Shown piece after piece: positions 15,869 to 24,682 of a stretch of DNA of 64,000 bases. The translations under genes and the position numbers were made by a program. This stretch comes from Pseudomonas oryzicola (GTDB lineage Bacteria; Pseudomonadota; Gammaproteobacteria; Pseudomonadales; Pseudomonadaceae), in contig NZ_JABWRZ020000001.1 in the NCBI RefSeq assembly GCF_014269185.2, forward strand, positions 1,265,001 to 1,329,000, in the 5' to 3' direction. The first letter of the stretch is position 1. Each line of letters begins with the position of its first letter. The notes below the pieces were generated by a model. That model saw only the letters and a program-made list of their open reading frames with translations. It was not told the origin of the DNA and did no database searches.

Positions 15869-18169
15869 TTACAGCAGTTCAAAGCTCTGTTGCTGTACCG
15901 CCTGGGAGTCCAGGCCTACCTGGACATTGAACTCGCCCGGCTCGGCCACCTGCTGCAGTTGGCCATTGTAGAACTTCAGGTCTTCCTCGCTGATACGGAA
16001 GCTCAAGGTGCGCGACTCGCCCGGCTTGAGCATGAGCTTCTGGAAGTTCTTCAGCTCCTTGACCGGCCGGCTCATCGACGCCGACACGTCCTGCAGGTAC
16101 AGCTGCACCACGGTCTCGCCTGCCACCTTGCCGGTGTTCTTCACAGTCACCTGGGCCTGCAGTGTGTCGCCACGCTTGAGGTCCTTGCTCGACAGCTTCA
16201 GGCCCGACAGCTCGAAGCTGCTGTAGCTCAGGCCATAACCGAACGGATACAGCGGGCCGTTCGGCTCTTCGAAGTACTGCGAGGTGTAGTTGCCTGGCTT
16301 GCCTGGGGTGAAGGGGCGGCCGATACGGGTGTGGTTGTAGTACATCGGGATCTGCCCGACCGAGCGCGGGAAGGTGATGGCCAGCTTGCCGGACGGGTTG
16401 TAGTCGCCGAACAGCACGTCGGCAATTGCATTGCCACCTTCGGTACCGGCGAACCAGGTTTCGAGAATGGCATCGGCCTGCTCGCGCTCCCAGCTGATCG
16501 ACAGCGGTCGGCCGTTCATCAGCACCAGCACCAGCGGCTTGCCGGTGGCCTTCAGGGCCTTGATCAGCTCACGCTGGCTGGCCGGGATTTCCAGGGTGGT
16601 GCGGCTCGACGACTCGTGGGACATGCCGCGGGATTCACCGACCACTGCCACCACCACGTCGGACTGCTGCGCCGCCTTCACCGCCTCGTCGATCAGCACC
16701 GCAGGCGGACGCGGGTCGTCGACGATCTCGGGGGCATCGAAGTTGAGGAAGTTCAGGTAATCGAACATCGCCTTGTTGCCGGTGACGTTGGAACCCTTGG
16801 CATAGACCAGTTTGGCCTTGCCCTCGACGGCGCGGCGCAGGCCTTCGCGCACGGTCACCGAGTGCATCGGTTTGCCGTCGGCTGCCCAGCTGCCCATCAT
16901 GTCGATCGGGGCATCGGCCAATGGGCCGACCAGGGCAATGGTGCCGGCTTTTTTCAGCGGCAGGGTCTGGTTGCGGTTTTCCAGCAATACCAGGCTGCGC
17001 CGTGCCACGTCACGCGCGGCTTCGCGGTGCAGGCGGTCGTTGCCATAATAGTCCTTGAGGTCGGTTTCGGCCTTGCCGATGCGCACGTACGGGTCCTTGA
17101 ACAGACCCATGTCGTACTTGGCGCCCAGCACTTCGCGCACTGCCTGGTCCAGCTCGCGCTGGGTCACTTCGCCGGACTTCAGCAGGCCTGGCAGTTCTTC
17201 GCCGTACAGGGTGTCGTTCATGCTCATGTCGATGCCGGCCTTGATCGCCAGCTTGGCGGCTTCGCGACCGTCGCGGGCGACGCCGTGGCGGATCAGTTCC
17301 TGGATGGCGCCATGGTCGCTGATGGTCACACCCTTGAAACCCCACTCCTTGCGCAGCAGGTCATTCATCAGCCAGGTGTTGGAGGTGGCCGGTACACCGT
17401 TGATCGAGTTCAGCGCCACCATCACCCCGCCGGCACCGGCGTCCAGCGCAGCGCGGTAGGGCGGCAGGTAGTCGTTGTACATTTTCGGCAGGCTCATATC
17501 GACCGTGTTGTAGTCGCGCCCGCCTTCCACGGCGCCGTACAGGGCGAAGTGCTTGACGATGGCCATGATGCTGTCGGGGTTGGCCGGGCTGCTGCCCTGG
17601 AACGAGCGGACCATCACCTGGCCGATCTTCGAGGTCAGGTAGGTATCTTCGCCAAAGCCTTCACTGGTGCGGCCCCAGCGCGGGTCACGGGCGATGTCGA
17701 CCATCGGTGCGAAGGTCATGTCCAGGGCGTCGGCCGCCGCTTCGATGGCGGCAGTACGACCGACCTTGGCCACGGCGTCCATGTCCCAGGTCGCGGCCAT
17801 GCCCAGGCCGATCGGGAAAATCGTGCGTTCACCATGCACGGTGTCGTAGGCGAAGAACATCGGGATCTTCAGGCGGCTGCGCATCGCCGCGTCCTGCATC
17901 GGGCGGTTCTCGGGCGCAGTGCGCGAGTTGAAGGTGCCACCGATGCGCCCGGCGGCGATTTCCTCGCGGATCTTGTCCTTGGGCATCTCCGGGCCGATGC
18001 TGATCAGGCGCAGCTGGCCGATTTTCTCGGCTTCGGTCATCTGGCTGATCAGATAGTCGATGAACGCCTGCTTGTCCTGCAGGGGCGGAGCGGAGGGGGC
18101 GGCGAGGGCCGCCTGGCTGGCCAGGCCCATGGCCAGGCCCAGCAAAGACAGTTTCATCATCAATTCCAT
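15869..18169 (-). CDS. bglX: Periplasmic beta-glucosidase, glycoside hydrolase family 3
   Basis: A 766-residue secreted glucosidase. The signal peptide is KLSLLGLAMGLASQAALA, cleaved before APSAP. The N-terminal barrel domain (about 50-380) has the nucleophile segment FKGVTISDHGAIQEL and the substrate-binding KHFALYGAVEGGRDYN. The second alpha/beta domain and a C-terminal fibronectin-III-like domain (about 660-750) complete the GH3 architecture of BglX. It releases glucose from beta-linked oligosaccharides in the periplasm. Three ATGs lie close together (the longest is given; starting at the third would remove four residues). REP hairpins follow the stop. Confidence 0.93.
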   Translation of the reverse strand: MELMMKLSLLGLAMGLASQAALAAPSAPPLQDKQAFIDYLISQMTEAEKIGQLRLISIGPEMPKDKIREEIAAGRIGGTFNSRTAPENRPMQDAAMRSRLKIPMFFAYDTVHGERTIFPIGLGMAATWDMDAVAKVGRTAAIEAAADALDMTFAPMVDIARDPRWGRTSEGFGEDTYLTSKIGQVMVRSFQGSSPANPDSIMAIVKHFALYGAVEGGRDYNTVDMSLPKMYNDYLPPYRAALDAGAGGVMVALNSINGVPATSNTWLMNDLLRKEWGFKGVTISDHGAIQELIRHGVARDGREAAKLAIKAGIDMSMNDTLYGEELPGLLKSGEVTQRELDQAVREVLGAKYDMGLFKDPYVRIGKAETDLKDYYGNDRLHREAARDVARRSLVLLENRNQTLPLKKAGTIALVGPLADAPIDMMGSWAADGKPMHSVTVREGLRRAVEGKAKLVYAKGSNVTGNKAMFDYLNFLNFDAPEIVDDPRPPAVLIDEAVKAAQQSDVVVAVVGESRGMSHESSSRTTLEIPASQRELIKALKATGKPLVLVLMNGRPLSISWEREQADAILETWFAGTEGGNAIADVLFGDYNPSGKLAITFPRSVGQIPMYYNHTRIGRPFTPGKPGNYTSQYFEEPNGPLYPFGYGLSYSSFELSGLKLSSKDLKRGDTLQAQVTVKNTGKVAGETVVQLYLQDVSASMSRPVKELKNFQKLMLKPGESRTLSFRISEEDLKFYNGQLQQVAEPGEFNVQVGLDSQAVQQQSFELL

Positions 18170-18346
18170 TTTTGGGGCCTCTGCCGTATCGACGGTGATA
18201 CGCGCGCGGCCGAAGTTTTCAGGCGGCTATTGTTGTACGATTTGCGGGCTTTTCTTCCTGCGGCGGATTATGCCTGAATCTGTCGCCAGCGGACGAAGCC
18301 CCGAATGCCGGGAAACAACTATAAGAATGCTAAAGAGACCGACGGC

Positions 18347-18964
18347 ATGACCCCCCTCGACGAATACCACCAGCGCCAGATTGCCGAAGCCATTGCCCGC
18401 GCCGAACGGCGCACCGATGCCGAGCTGGTCACGGTGCTGGCCCGGCGTGCCGACGATTACGCCTACTGGCCGTTGTTCTGCGCTGCGCTGCTGGCACTGC
18501 TGGTGCCGGGCCTGTTGCACTGGCTGCTGGGCTGGCCCGGTGGGCGCGGTTTGCTGGTGGCCAATGTGTTGCTGTTCGTCGGCCTGTGCCTGTTGCTGCG
18601 CCAGCCGCGCCTGGCCGCCTGGCTGACCCCGCAGGTGCTGCGCCGCTGGCGCGCGTCGCGCCTGGCCCGGGAGCAGTTTCGCGAACAGAACCTGCAGCGT
18701 ACGGCCGGCGCCACGGGGGTGCTGATCTTCGTCTGCGAGGCGGAGCGGCATGTGGAGATCCTGGTCGACCGCGGCATCGAGCATCATCTGGATGCCGCGG
18801 CTCGCGCGGTGATTGTCGCCCGCCTTGCCGAGCAGGTGCGCCAGGGGCAGACCTTGCAGGGCTTTGTCGAGTGCATCGAGGCGTGCGGCGAGCTGCTCAG
18901 CAAACATGTGCCGCCTACCCATGCGCGTAATGAGCTGCCTAATCGGCTGGTGATTCTCGACTGA
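18347..18964 (+). CDS. Small membrane protein, TPM/COG3762-like
   Basis: A 205-residue protein with the opening YHQRQIAEAIARAERRTDAE, typical of COG3762 membrane proteins (TPM-related fold), then two membrane helices (about residues 40-62 and 67-85), then a soluble C-terminal part with ILVDRGIEHHLDAAARAVI. Function unknown. Related genes often occur near lipoprotein or lemA-type genes, which are not seen here. The ATG given is preceded by AAAGAG; an upstream in-frame ATG would add 14 residues without family similarity. Confidence 0.75.
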   Translation: MTPLDEYHQRQIAEAIARAERRTDAELVTVLARRADDYAYWPLFCAALLALLVPGLLHWLLGWPGGRGLLVANVLLFVGLCLLLRQPRLAAWLTPQVLRRWRASRLAREQFREQNLQRTAGATGVLIFVCEAERHVEILVDRGIEHHLDAAARAVIVARLAEQVRQGQTLQGFVECIEACGELLSKHVPPTHARNELPNRLVILD

Positions 18965-18996
18965 ATCAGCCATTTGCCGGCAGACCGCGGGTCCAT

Positions 18997-19083
18997 GGTG
19001 GGAGCGGGCGCGCCGGCGAAGCAGGCAGCGTGGTGGATGGCACCGGCTTTGCCGGTGTTCGCGGGCAAGCCCGCTCCCACAGG
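18997..19083. repeat. Inverted pair of REP elements
   Basis: GTGGGAGCGGGCGCGCCGGCGAAG and the inverted TTCGCGGGCAAGCCCGCTCCC lie around a second palindrome GCACCGGCTTTGCCGGTG, giving three possible hairpins in tandem. Confidence 0.85.
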
Positions 19084-19151
19084 ATCGGTACCCCCTGTAG
19101 AATGCGCACATTGCGCCCTGCGCTTTCCGCTATCCGAGGCACCGCTTTCCT

Positions 19152-20375
19152 ATGTCCGCCAGCTCTTCCGCCCCCGCCGCGCTGGATGCGCGCAGCCAGT
19201 TTCTCGACCTGCTCAACGCCACCTTGCACGGCAACACCCTGGTCAAACTGGTGCTGGCGCGCCATGTCGGTGCCGACCAGACCTTGCAACGGATCATTGC
19301 CAAGCCGCTGCAGGTCAAGGGCCAGCCATGCCTGTCGCTGGTCTATCGCCACCAGACCCGCGACATTACCCGTAACCTGCCGCTGGAGCAGGCCCAGACG
19401 CTGGTCGCCGAACTGCTGCCGGCCAGCTTCCGCAATGCCCACCTGTTCGACGCCGACGGTGAAGTACAGCTGACCTTCAGCAAGAAGGGCAAACCCATGC
19501 TCCAGCGCCACGGTGCCCAGGCAGCGCGCGAGGCGGCCGGCAGCAGCGGCCATGACCGCGAGAAAAAGCGTTACCTGGAACTGTCGCGGCCTTTCCTGCG
19601 CGATCTGGGCGTGACCGACGCGCAAGGCGCGCTGATCCCGTCCATGTCGCGCAAGTGGAAGCAGATCAACAAGTTCATCGAGGTGTTCGACCACGCCCTG
19701 GCCAGCGCTCCGGTGACGGCACAGCAGGCGTTGCGGGTAGCCGATTTCGGTTCGGGCAAAGGCTACCTGACCTTCGCCATGCACGATTACCTGCGCAACA
19801 ACCTGGGGCGCGAAGCTGAAGTTACCGGCGTGGAACTGCGCCAGGACATGGTCGACCTGTGCAACGCCGCGGCCTCGCGCCTGGCACACCCGGGCCTGGT
19901 GTTCCAGTGTGGCGATGTACGCAGCGTGGTGCCGGAGGCCATCGAAGTGATGATCGCCCTGCATGCCTGCGACATTGCCACCGACTACGCCATCCACACC
20001 GGCATCCGCTGCAACGCCGCGATCATCATGTGCTCGCCGTGCTGCCACAAGCAGATCCGCCCGCAGCTGCACAGCCCGGGGTTGTTGCAACCGATGCTGC
20101 AATACGGCCTGCACCTGGGCCAGCAGGCCGAAATGCTCACCGACAGCCTGCGCGCGCTGTACCTGGAAGCCTGCGGTTACGAGACCAAGGTGTTCGAGTT
20201 CATCTCGCTGGAGCACACCAACAAGAACAAGATGATTCTTGCGGTGAAACGGCGGCAGGTGGGAGACAACACGGCATTGCTGGAAAAGATCGCGCAGCTC
20301 AAGGCGTTCTATGGGGTGCAGGAGCATTGCCTGGAGACATTGTTGCGGGCGGACGGTTTGCTGCCTGGGGCATGA
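19152..20375 (+). CDS. SAM-dependent methyltransferase (Methyltransf_32/METTL25-like)
   Basis: A 407-residue protein. The SAM-binding motif I is VADFGSGKGYLTFAMHDYL at about residue 195, motif II contains TGVELRQDMVDLCNAAASR, and CSPCCHKQIRP near residue 295 is the Cys-rich signature of the PF13679 group, which includes eukaryotic METTL25. The N-terminal 150 residues are a separate domain with a basic segment (KKGKPMLQRHG), suggesting a nucleic-acid substrate. The ribosome site is weak (GAGGC). It stands alone between REP elements and a convergent AraC gene. The actual substrate is not known to me. Confidence 0.8.
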   Translation: MSASSSAPAALDARSQFLDLLNATLHGNTLVKLVLARHVGADQTLQRIIAKPLQVKGQPCLSLVYRHQTRDITRNLPLEQAQTLVAELLPASFRNAHLFDADGEVQLTFSKKGKPMLQRHGAQAAREAAGSSGHDREKKRYLELSRPFLRDLGVTDAQGALIPSMSRKWKQINKFIEVFDHALASAPVTAQQALRVADFGSGKGYLTFAMHDYLRNNLGREAEVTGVELRQDMVDLCNAAASRLAHPGLVFQCGDVRSVVPEAIEVMIALHACDIATDYAIHTGIRCNAAIIMCSPCCHKQIRPQLHSPGLLQPMLQYGLHLGQQAEMLTDSLRALYLEACGYETKVFEFISLEHTNKNKMILAVKRRQVGDNTALLEKIAQLKAFYGVQEHCLETLLRADGLLPGA

Positions 20376-20379
20376 CCCA

Positions 20380-21264
20380 TCAGCGGTTCTTGTGAAACGC
20401 CGCACTTGTCGGCAACGCATTTTCCAGCACGCGCGCCAGTGCGCTCTTCAACGGGTCGGCTTCGCTGATCACGCCGCCGAGCTGGCTGGCCTGGCGATAT
20501 TCGCTGGGTGTGCAGTTGGTGAACTGCTTGAAGGCGCGGGCGAAATAGGAGGGGTCCTTGAAGCCGGCTTCATAGCCGATGCTGGTGATGGGCATCTGGC
20601 TGTTGGCGAGCAGGTCCATGGCCAGGTTCATGCGCTTGCTCAGGATGTACTCGACAAAACCAAGCCCATTGACCTCCTTGAACAGGCGACTGAAGCGAGC
20701 CGTGGTCATGCCGCAGCGCTGGGCGAGGTCCTTCTGGTCGATGCATTCGCGAAAATGCTGGTCGATGTAGGGCATGACCTTGCCAAGCGCCTTGTGCTTG
20801 TGGTGTTCGTTGGTCAGGCGAATGCTGTCTGGCAGCGACGGCAGATGGTCGATCTGCTGCGCATTGTCCTGACGGTTGGCGACACGACGGACCTCGCAAA
20901 GCTGTTTCAGTACATCGAGGTAACGGCTCATCTCGCTGCTGGTCAGCGGCAAGACCAGGTACTCCCAGACACGTGAGCGCATGGCCCAAACCGCCAGCTC
21001 TTCGGAATGCTGCACGGTGAACATGGTGATCGGGATGGAGGGGGAGTTGCGCTTCACTTCCAGCAGCAGGTTGAGGTTGAGCGTGTCGGGGCGATCGAAA
21101 TGCATGCAGATCATGTCTGCCTGCTGGCGCTCGGCAGCCGTGACCGATTTTGCCAGCTTGCAATCGCAGACATGGCTGAATTGCGCCATCAATGCTTCGG
21201 TGGATCGATCGCGGGTCAGATCGAACCACAGCAACAGCGGCTTTCTGCCCAAGTTAGACATCAT
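20380..21264 (-). CDS. AraC-family regulator with degenerate receiver domain, next to Tad locus
   Basis: A 294-residue protein. Residues 1-125 have the strand-helix pattern of a response-regulator receiver (KPLLLWFDLTRD, MICMHFDRPD, ITMFTVQHSEE, WEYLVLPLTSSEM), but the acidic pair is missing and the conserved Lys before the final Pro is Leu, so it is probably not phosphorylated in the normal way. Residues 190-290 are the AraC DNA-binding domain (CIDQKDLAQRCGMTTARFSR, then ITSIGYEAGFKDPSYFARAF). It is divergent from flp and is the only regulator beside the pilus genes. The start at ATGATG follows CAGGAG. Confidence 0.85.
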   Translation of the reverse strand: MMSNLGRKPLLLWFDLTRDRSTEALMAQFSHVCDCKLAKSVTAAERQQADMICMHFDRPDTLNLNLLLEVKRNSPSIPITMFTVQHSEELAVWAMRSRVWEYLVLPLTSSEMSRYLDVLKQLCEVRRVANRQDNAQQIDHLPSLPDSIRLTNEHHKHKALGKVMPYIDQHFRECIDQKDLAQRCGMTTARFSRLFKEVNGLGFVEYILSKRMNLAMDLLANSQMPITSIGYEAGFKDPSYFARAFKQFTNCTPSEYRQASQLGGVISEADPLKSALARVLENALPTSAAFHKNR

Positions 21265-21695
21265 GCTTAACCTGCTCCTGGCGGGTTTCCCTACGTGCTG
21301 AAGTATCGACAATAGACTATCGGCCTGCCGAATGATTGGTTATCAGGCTAGTTCAAATTTTTTATTTGAGATCTATGTCTTCGCTAAAGCACTGATTCCA
21401 GACACTCTCGGCTGGATACCTGGTGGTTGAACCGGGTGACCGCCTGTCGGCATTGAACAAGATTGCCGATGCATGTCCGGAATCGGCAGCAACTGCATGT
21501 GAAAACGCGTCTCGCGTAGAGTTGCCCCCACTTGTTTTCACGTTTTCAGGTGATGGCAAAAAGCCGCAAAAAAGTCCTAGCGATTCGCAAAAAACTCCTA
21601 ACGACTATGGCCACCCGCTGACTAGGATTCCCAACAGGTAGTGCAAACGCCACTGCCCGGGAAGAAGAACATTGTCCTTAGCGAGGTGAGCGAAA
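21265..21695. other. Regulatory region between AraC regulator and flp
   Basis: A 431-base gap that is noticeably more AT-rich than its surroundings (especially 21300-21370 and 21540-21605). It holds inverted copies of GTGAAAAC/GTTTTCAC (21499-21506 and 21534-21541) and a 21-base-period direct repeat at 21565-21606. A 72-codon open frame crosses it but has no ribosome site or family match, so I do not call it. Confidence 0.6.
21565..21606 (+). promoter_or_regulatory. Two 21-bp direct repeats upstream of flp, probable AraC-type operator
   Basis: CGCAAAAAAGTCCTAGCGATT is followed immediately by CGCAAAAAACTCCTAACGACT (18 of 21 identical). A 21-base period is two helical turns, the usual spacing of AraC half-sites. 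A possible -10 box TAGGAT at 21623 is about 17 bases after the end of the second copy, so a bound activator would cover the -35 position. Confidence 0.55.
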
Positions 21696-21890
21696 ATGAC
21701 TCTGCAAACAATCAAGGCTTCGGTCACGAAGTTTGTCAAAGACGAAGACGGCCTGACCGTCGTGGAATATGCAGTAGCCGGTGGGTTGATCGCCCTCGTT
21801 CTGGTGACGGCTTTTACCAACTTGGGCACTGCGGTCAAGACCAAGATCAACGCGCTGATCACTGCCCTCGGCGGTACCCCTGCTCCTTGA
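21696..21890 (+). CDS. flp: Flp-type pilin precursor
   Basis: A 64-residue prepilin, the main subunit of the Tad pilus. A short basic leader ends in EDG, and cleavage gives mature LTVVEYAVAGGLIALVLVTA, the hydrophobic Flp signature with the Glu-Tyr pair. The rest is a short amphipathic tail (NLGTAVKTKINALITALGG). GAGGTGAGCG precedes the ATG. It is first in the locus, as usual for the most abundantly made component, and the prepilin peptidase gene follows directly. Confidence 0.95.
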   Translation: MTLQTIKASVTKFVKDEDGLTVVEYAVAGGLIALVLVTAFTNLGTAVKTKINALITALGGTPAP

Positions 21891-21926
21891 ATCAATTAAT
21901 GACCAAGCCCCAGGGGGGATGCAGCA

Positions 21927-22445
21927 ATGTCAGCAGAGTCTCTGTCCGCCATTGTCGTGCTGCTAGGGCTGTTGGGCATTGCGGTGGTTGGCGATCTTCG
22001 CAGCCACCGCATTCCCAACCTGTTGATCTTGTTGGGGCTGGGGTTGGGGTTGGCAGGCCAGGTTCATGCAGCAGGATTTGCCGGGCTGGGTAATGGCGTG
22101 CTGGGCATGTTGATAGGTTTTACCGTTTTCATTCCGATGTACGCGCTGGGGGGCATGGCCGCCGGCGACGTTAAGTTGATGGCCATGGTCGGTACCTTCC
22201 TTACACCGCATGACGCACTTTCGGCTGCACTTCTCAGCCTGATAGCCGGCGGCGTATGGGGGATGTCGATAGTGTTAATACGCGGACAGTTGAAACAGAC
22301 TTTGCAACGCTATTGGTTGGTGTTGACGGCTCAGGCCTATTTTGCACCGACGGCCGATGAAGTTGCAGGCAAGCCTTTTCCTTATTCAGTCGCGATCCTG
22401 TCCGGAACCCTTGTCAGCCTTTTCTGGCAACCGCTTGGCCAATAG
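21927..22445 (+). CDS. tadV: Prepilin peptidase of the Tad system (TadV/CpaA/FppA)
   Basis: A 172-residue inner-membrane aspartic protease with about six helices. The two catalytic Asp residues lie in VVGDLRSHRIPN (residue about 23) and GGMAAGDVKLMAM (residue about 77), the arrangement of short A24 prepilin peptidases without an N-methylation domain. It should process the Flp pilin and the TadE-like pseudopilins encoded further down. GGGGGATGCAGC lies before the ATG. Confidence 0.92.
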   Translation: MSAESLSAIVVLLGLLGIAVVGDLRSHRIPNLLILLGLGLGLAGQVHAAGFAGLGNGVLGMLIGFTVFIPMYALGGMAAGDVKLMAMVGTFLTPHDALSAALLSLIAGGVWGMSIVLIRGQLKQTLQRYWLVLTAQAYFAPTADEVAGKPFPYSVAILSGTLVSLFWQPLGQ

Positions 22446-22460
22446 CCTGGGAGGCTAACG

Positions 22461-23795
22461 ATGTACGCACTCAGAGACAGTGGTGCCTGCGCCTTCGCCA
22501 AGGAAGCAGTGCAAAGCCTGGCACCTCAGCCACGTACAGTTCGCGAAACTGGCCTGGCCGAAAGCTTTCTCGGTGATTTGCTGTGCAAGCACCTGCACGA
22601 CGCCGGAACGCTGGATCTGGCGCGCCTGGTAGAGCGCCTGGCGCTGACCGGTGCAGTGGTGGAAGAAGTGTTGGCCTTCCTGCGCAAGGAAGGCCGCGTC
22701 GAGGTGCTGGGCCAGGTCGGTGTGCAATCGGGTGGGCAGGCGCTGCGCTTCGGCCTGACCGAGCGCGGCCGCAGTACTGCCCGTGATGCACTGGCGCGCA
22801 GCGGTTATATCGGCGCGGCGCCTTTCCCGGTAGGTGCCTACCGGGACCTGCTCAAGCTGCAGACCATCCACCATGGCTGCATCACTACCCAGGACATGCA
22901 AACCGCCTTCGCAGGCGTGGTGCTTGCGGAGGGTATGCTCGATCAACTGGGCGTAGCGCTGAACTCCGGGCGCGCCATCATGATTTACGGCCCTGCAGGC
23001 ACTGGCAAGACCTACATCAGCAGCCGCCTGATTCGCCTGTTCGGGGAGGCCATCTGGGTCCCCCGTGCCATCGAGATCAACGAGTCGATCATCGAGGTCT
23101 TCGACCCCCAGGTGCATCAGCCCCTGGAGGAGGAGGGCCAACAGAACAGCCTGCTGCTCAACGAAGGGATCGATCGGCGGCTGGTGCGCTGCAAGCGCCC
23201 GGTTGTCATCACCGGCGGCGAACTGGGCATGGAGCAACTGGATATCCGCTTCGACTCCGCGAGCCGCCAATACCAGGCATCCTTGCAGCTCAAGGCCAGC
23301 AATGGCCTGTTCATCATCGACGACATGGGCCGCCAGCGCATGGCCCCGGCCGAGCTGCTCAATAGGTGGATCGTGCCGATGGAAGAGAAGCGCGACTTCC
23401 TCAACCTGGGGGGCGGGCGCCATTGCGAACTGCCGTTCGACCTGGTGCTGGTGTTCTCCACCAATCTCAATCCGCTGGAGTTGGCCGACGAGGCCTTTTT
23501 ACGGCGCATTGGCTATAAGCTGCAATTCAGCTACCTGAAAGTCGATGAGTACGAGCGCATCTGGCGCCAGGAGTGCGAGCGCCTGGGCCTGGTGTACGAA
23601 CCGTCGCTGTTGCGCTATGCGCTGCAGGCACTCTACGAGGCCGAAGGCGTGCCGTTGGTGCCATGCCACCCGCGCGACCTGCTGAGCATGGCGCTCGACC
23701 GCCAGCGTTATCTGGGCGGCGAGGGGCCGTTGTCGGCGCAGGAACTGAAATGGGCCTGGCAAAACTACTTCGTCCAGATCGACTTCCTTGGATAA
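22461..23795 (+). CDS. AAA+ ATPase of the Tad locus
   Basis: A 444-residue cytoplasmic ATPase. Residues about 30-105 look like a winged-helix region (ESFLGDLLCKHLHDAG..., LTERGRSTARDAL). The ATPase domain has Walker A YGPAGTGKTYISS near residue 177, Walker B NGLFIIDDMGRQ near 285, and a sensor segment LVLVFSTNLNPLELADEAFL, with an arginine pair in FLRRIGYKLQF. It is not one of the standard Tad motor proteins, which are encoded further on. Such ATPases do occur in some Pseudomonas and related tad loci between the peptidase and cpaB. The role is unknown; remodelling of a pilus or regulatory component is a guess. Confidence 0.85.
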   Translation: MYALRDSGACAFAKEAVQSLAPQPRTVRETGLAESFLGDLLCKHLHDAGTLDLARLVERLALTGAVVEEVLAFLRKEGRVEVLGQVGVQSGGQALRFGLTERGRSTARDALARSGYIGAAPFPVGAYRDLLKLQTIHHGCITTQDMQTAFAGVVLAEGMLDQLGVALNSGRAIMIYGPAGTGKTYISSRLIRLFGEAIWVPRAIEINESIIEVFDPQVHQPLEEEGQQNSLLLNEGIDRRLVRCKRPVVITGGELGMEQLDIRFDSASRQYQASLQLKASNGLFIIDDMGRQRMAPAELLNRWIVPMEEKRDFLNLGGGRHCELPFDLVLVFSTNLNPLELADEAFLRRIGYKLQFSYLKVDEYERIWRQECERLGLVYEPSLLRYALQALYEAEGVPLVPCHPRDLLSMALDRQRYLGGEGPLSAQELKWAWQNYFVQIDFLG

Positions 23796-23807
23796 GGAGA
23801 TGCACAT

Positions 23808-24620
23808 ATGAGCGCCCGTACGCCGATCCTGGTTGCCGTTTCCCTGACCCTGGGACTTGGCGCCGCCTTGATGGCCAACAACTGGCTGAACGGGCGGCTC
23901 AAGGCCAGCCCGGATGACAACATGAAGAGCGTGGTGATCGCCACGGTGGAGATCCCGTTCGGGCAGATGATCGAGGCCCAGCAGGTCACCTTGGTGCGCA
24001 TGCCCAAGGATACCGTGCCCGACGATGCCTTCGACAGTACTGAAAAGGTGCAAGGCAAGATCGCCACCTTCGCCCTGCTGCGTGGCGATGTGCTGCGCAG
24101 CGCGCGGGTGGCCGAGCACCTGGGTGGCAGTACCCTGGCGTCGTTGATTGCCCCCGACAAACGGGCCATTTCGGTGCGTGTGGACGATGTGGTCGGGGTA
24201 GGCGGGTTCCTCTTGCCGGGTAACCGGGTCGACGTGCTGGCGACCCGGCAAAGCGATGGCAGCAGTAACCAGGCCGAGTCCACCACCATCCTCCAGAACC
24301 TGCGGGTGTTGGCTGTGGACCAGACGGCAGGGACCGACAAGACCCAACCGGTGGTGGTGCGTGCCGTGACCCTGGAAATGTCGGCCAAAGAGGCAGAGGT
24401 GCTGGTCAAGGCGCAATCCGAAGGGAAGCTGCAACTGGCCTTGCGTAACCCGCTGGACGCGCAGAAACCAGCTCCAGTGGTTGCCGCTGCCGAGCCGGTC
24501 AAGGCTGCGCCGCCAGTGATCAAGCCCCAACCGAAACCGGTGCTGAATCGCGGCAGTGGCGGTGGCGCTATCACCATCATTCGCGGGACTGAAGTCGAAA
24601 TAGCGAAAGCAAGATTTTAA
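23808..24620 (+). CDS. cpaB: Flp pilus assembly protein CpaB/RcpC
   Basis: A 270-residue periplasmic protein with an N-terminal anchor (TPILVAVSLTLGLGAALMAN). The SAF domain follows (VVIATVEIPFGQMIEAQQVT), then the RcpC/CpaB domain with SVRVDDVVGVGGFLLPGNRV and RAVTLEMSAKEAEVLVKAQS. The C-terminus is Pro/Lys-rich. CpaB supports the outer-membrane secretin and may bind peptidoglycan. AAGGAGATGC precedes the ATG. Confidence 0.92.
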   Translation: MSARTPILVAVSLTLGLGAALMANNWLNGRLKASPDDNMKSVVIATVEIPFGQMIEAQQVTLVRMPKDTVPDDAFDSTEKVQGKIATFALLRGDVLRSARVAEHLGGSTLASLIAPDKRAISVRVDDVVGVGGFLLPGNRVDVLATRQSDGSSNQAESTTILQNLRVLAVDQTAGTDKTQPVVVRAVTLEMSAKEAEVLVKAQSEGKLQLALRNPLDAQKPAPVVAAAEPVKAAPPVIKPQPKPVLNRGSGGGAITIIRGTEVEIAKARF

Positions 24621-24682
24621 CGCAGCTGGCATGCAGTGGCTAACCTTCGGTGGGAACAAGATCACTTCGCAAGGAGTCGTGA

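Noticed and set aside
14388-15971. A 527-codon open frame opposite dctB
   Set aside because: Mirror image of the sensor-kinase gene, without motifs or start signals.
15890-18277. A 795-codon open frame on the plus strand opposite bglX
   Set aside because: It is a GC-driven shadow of the well-recognised BglX gene; it has no ribosome site and a composition rich in His, Gly and Val without family motifs.
21423-21641. A 72-codon open frame upstream of flp
   Set aside because: It covers the putative operator and promoter region and has no start signal.
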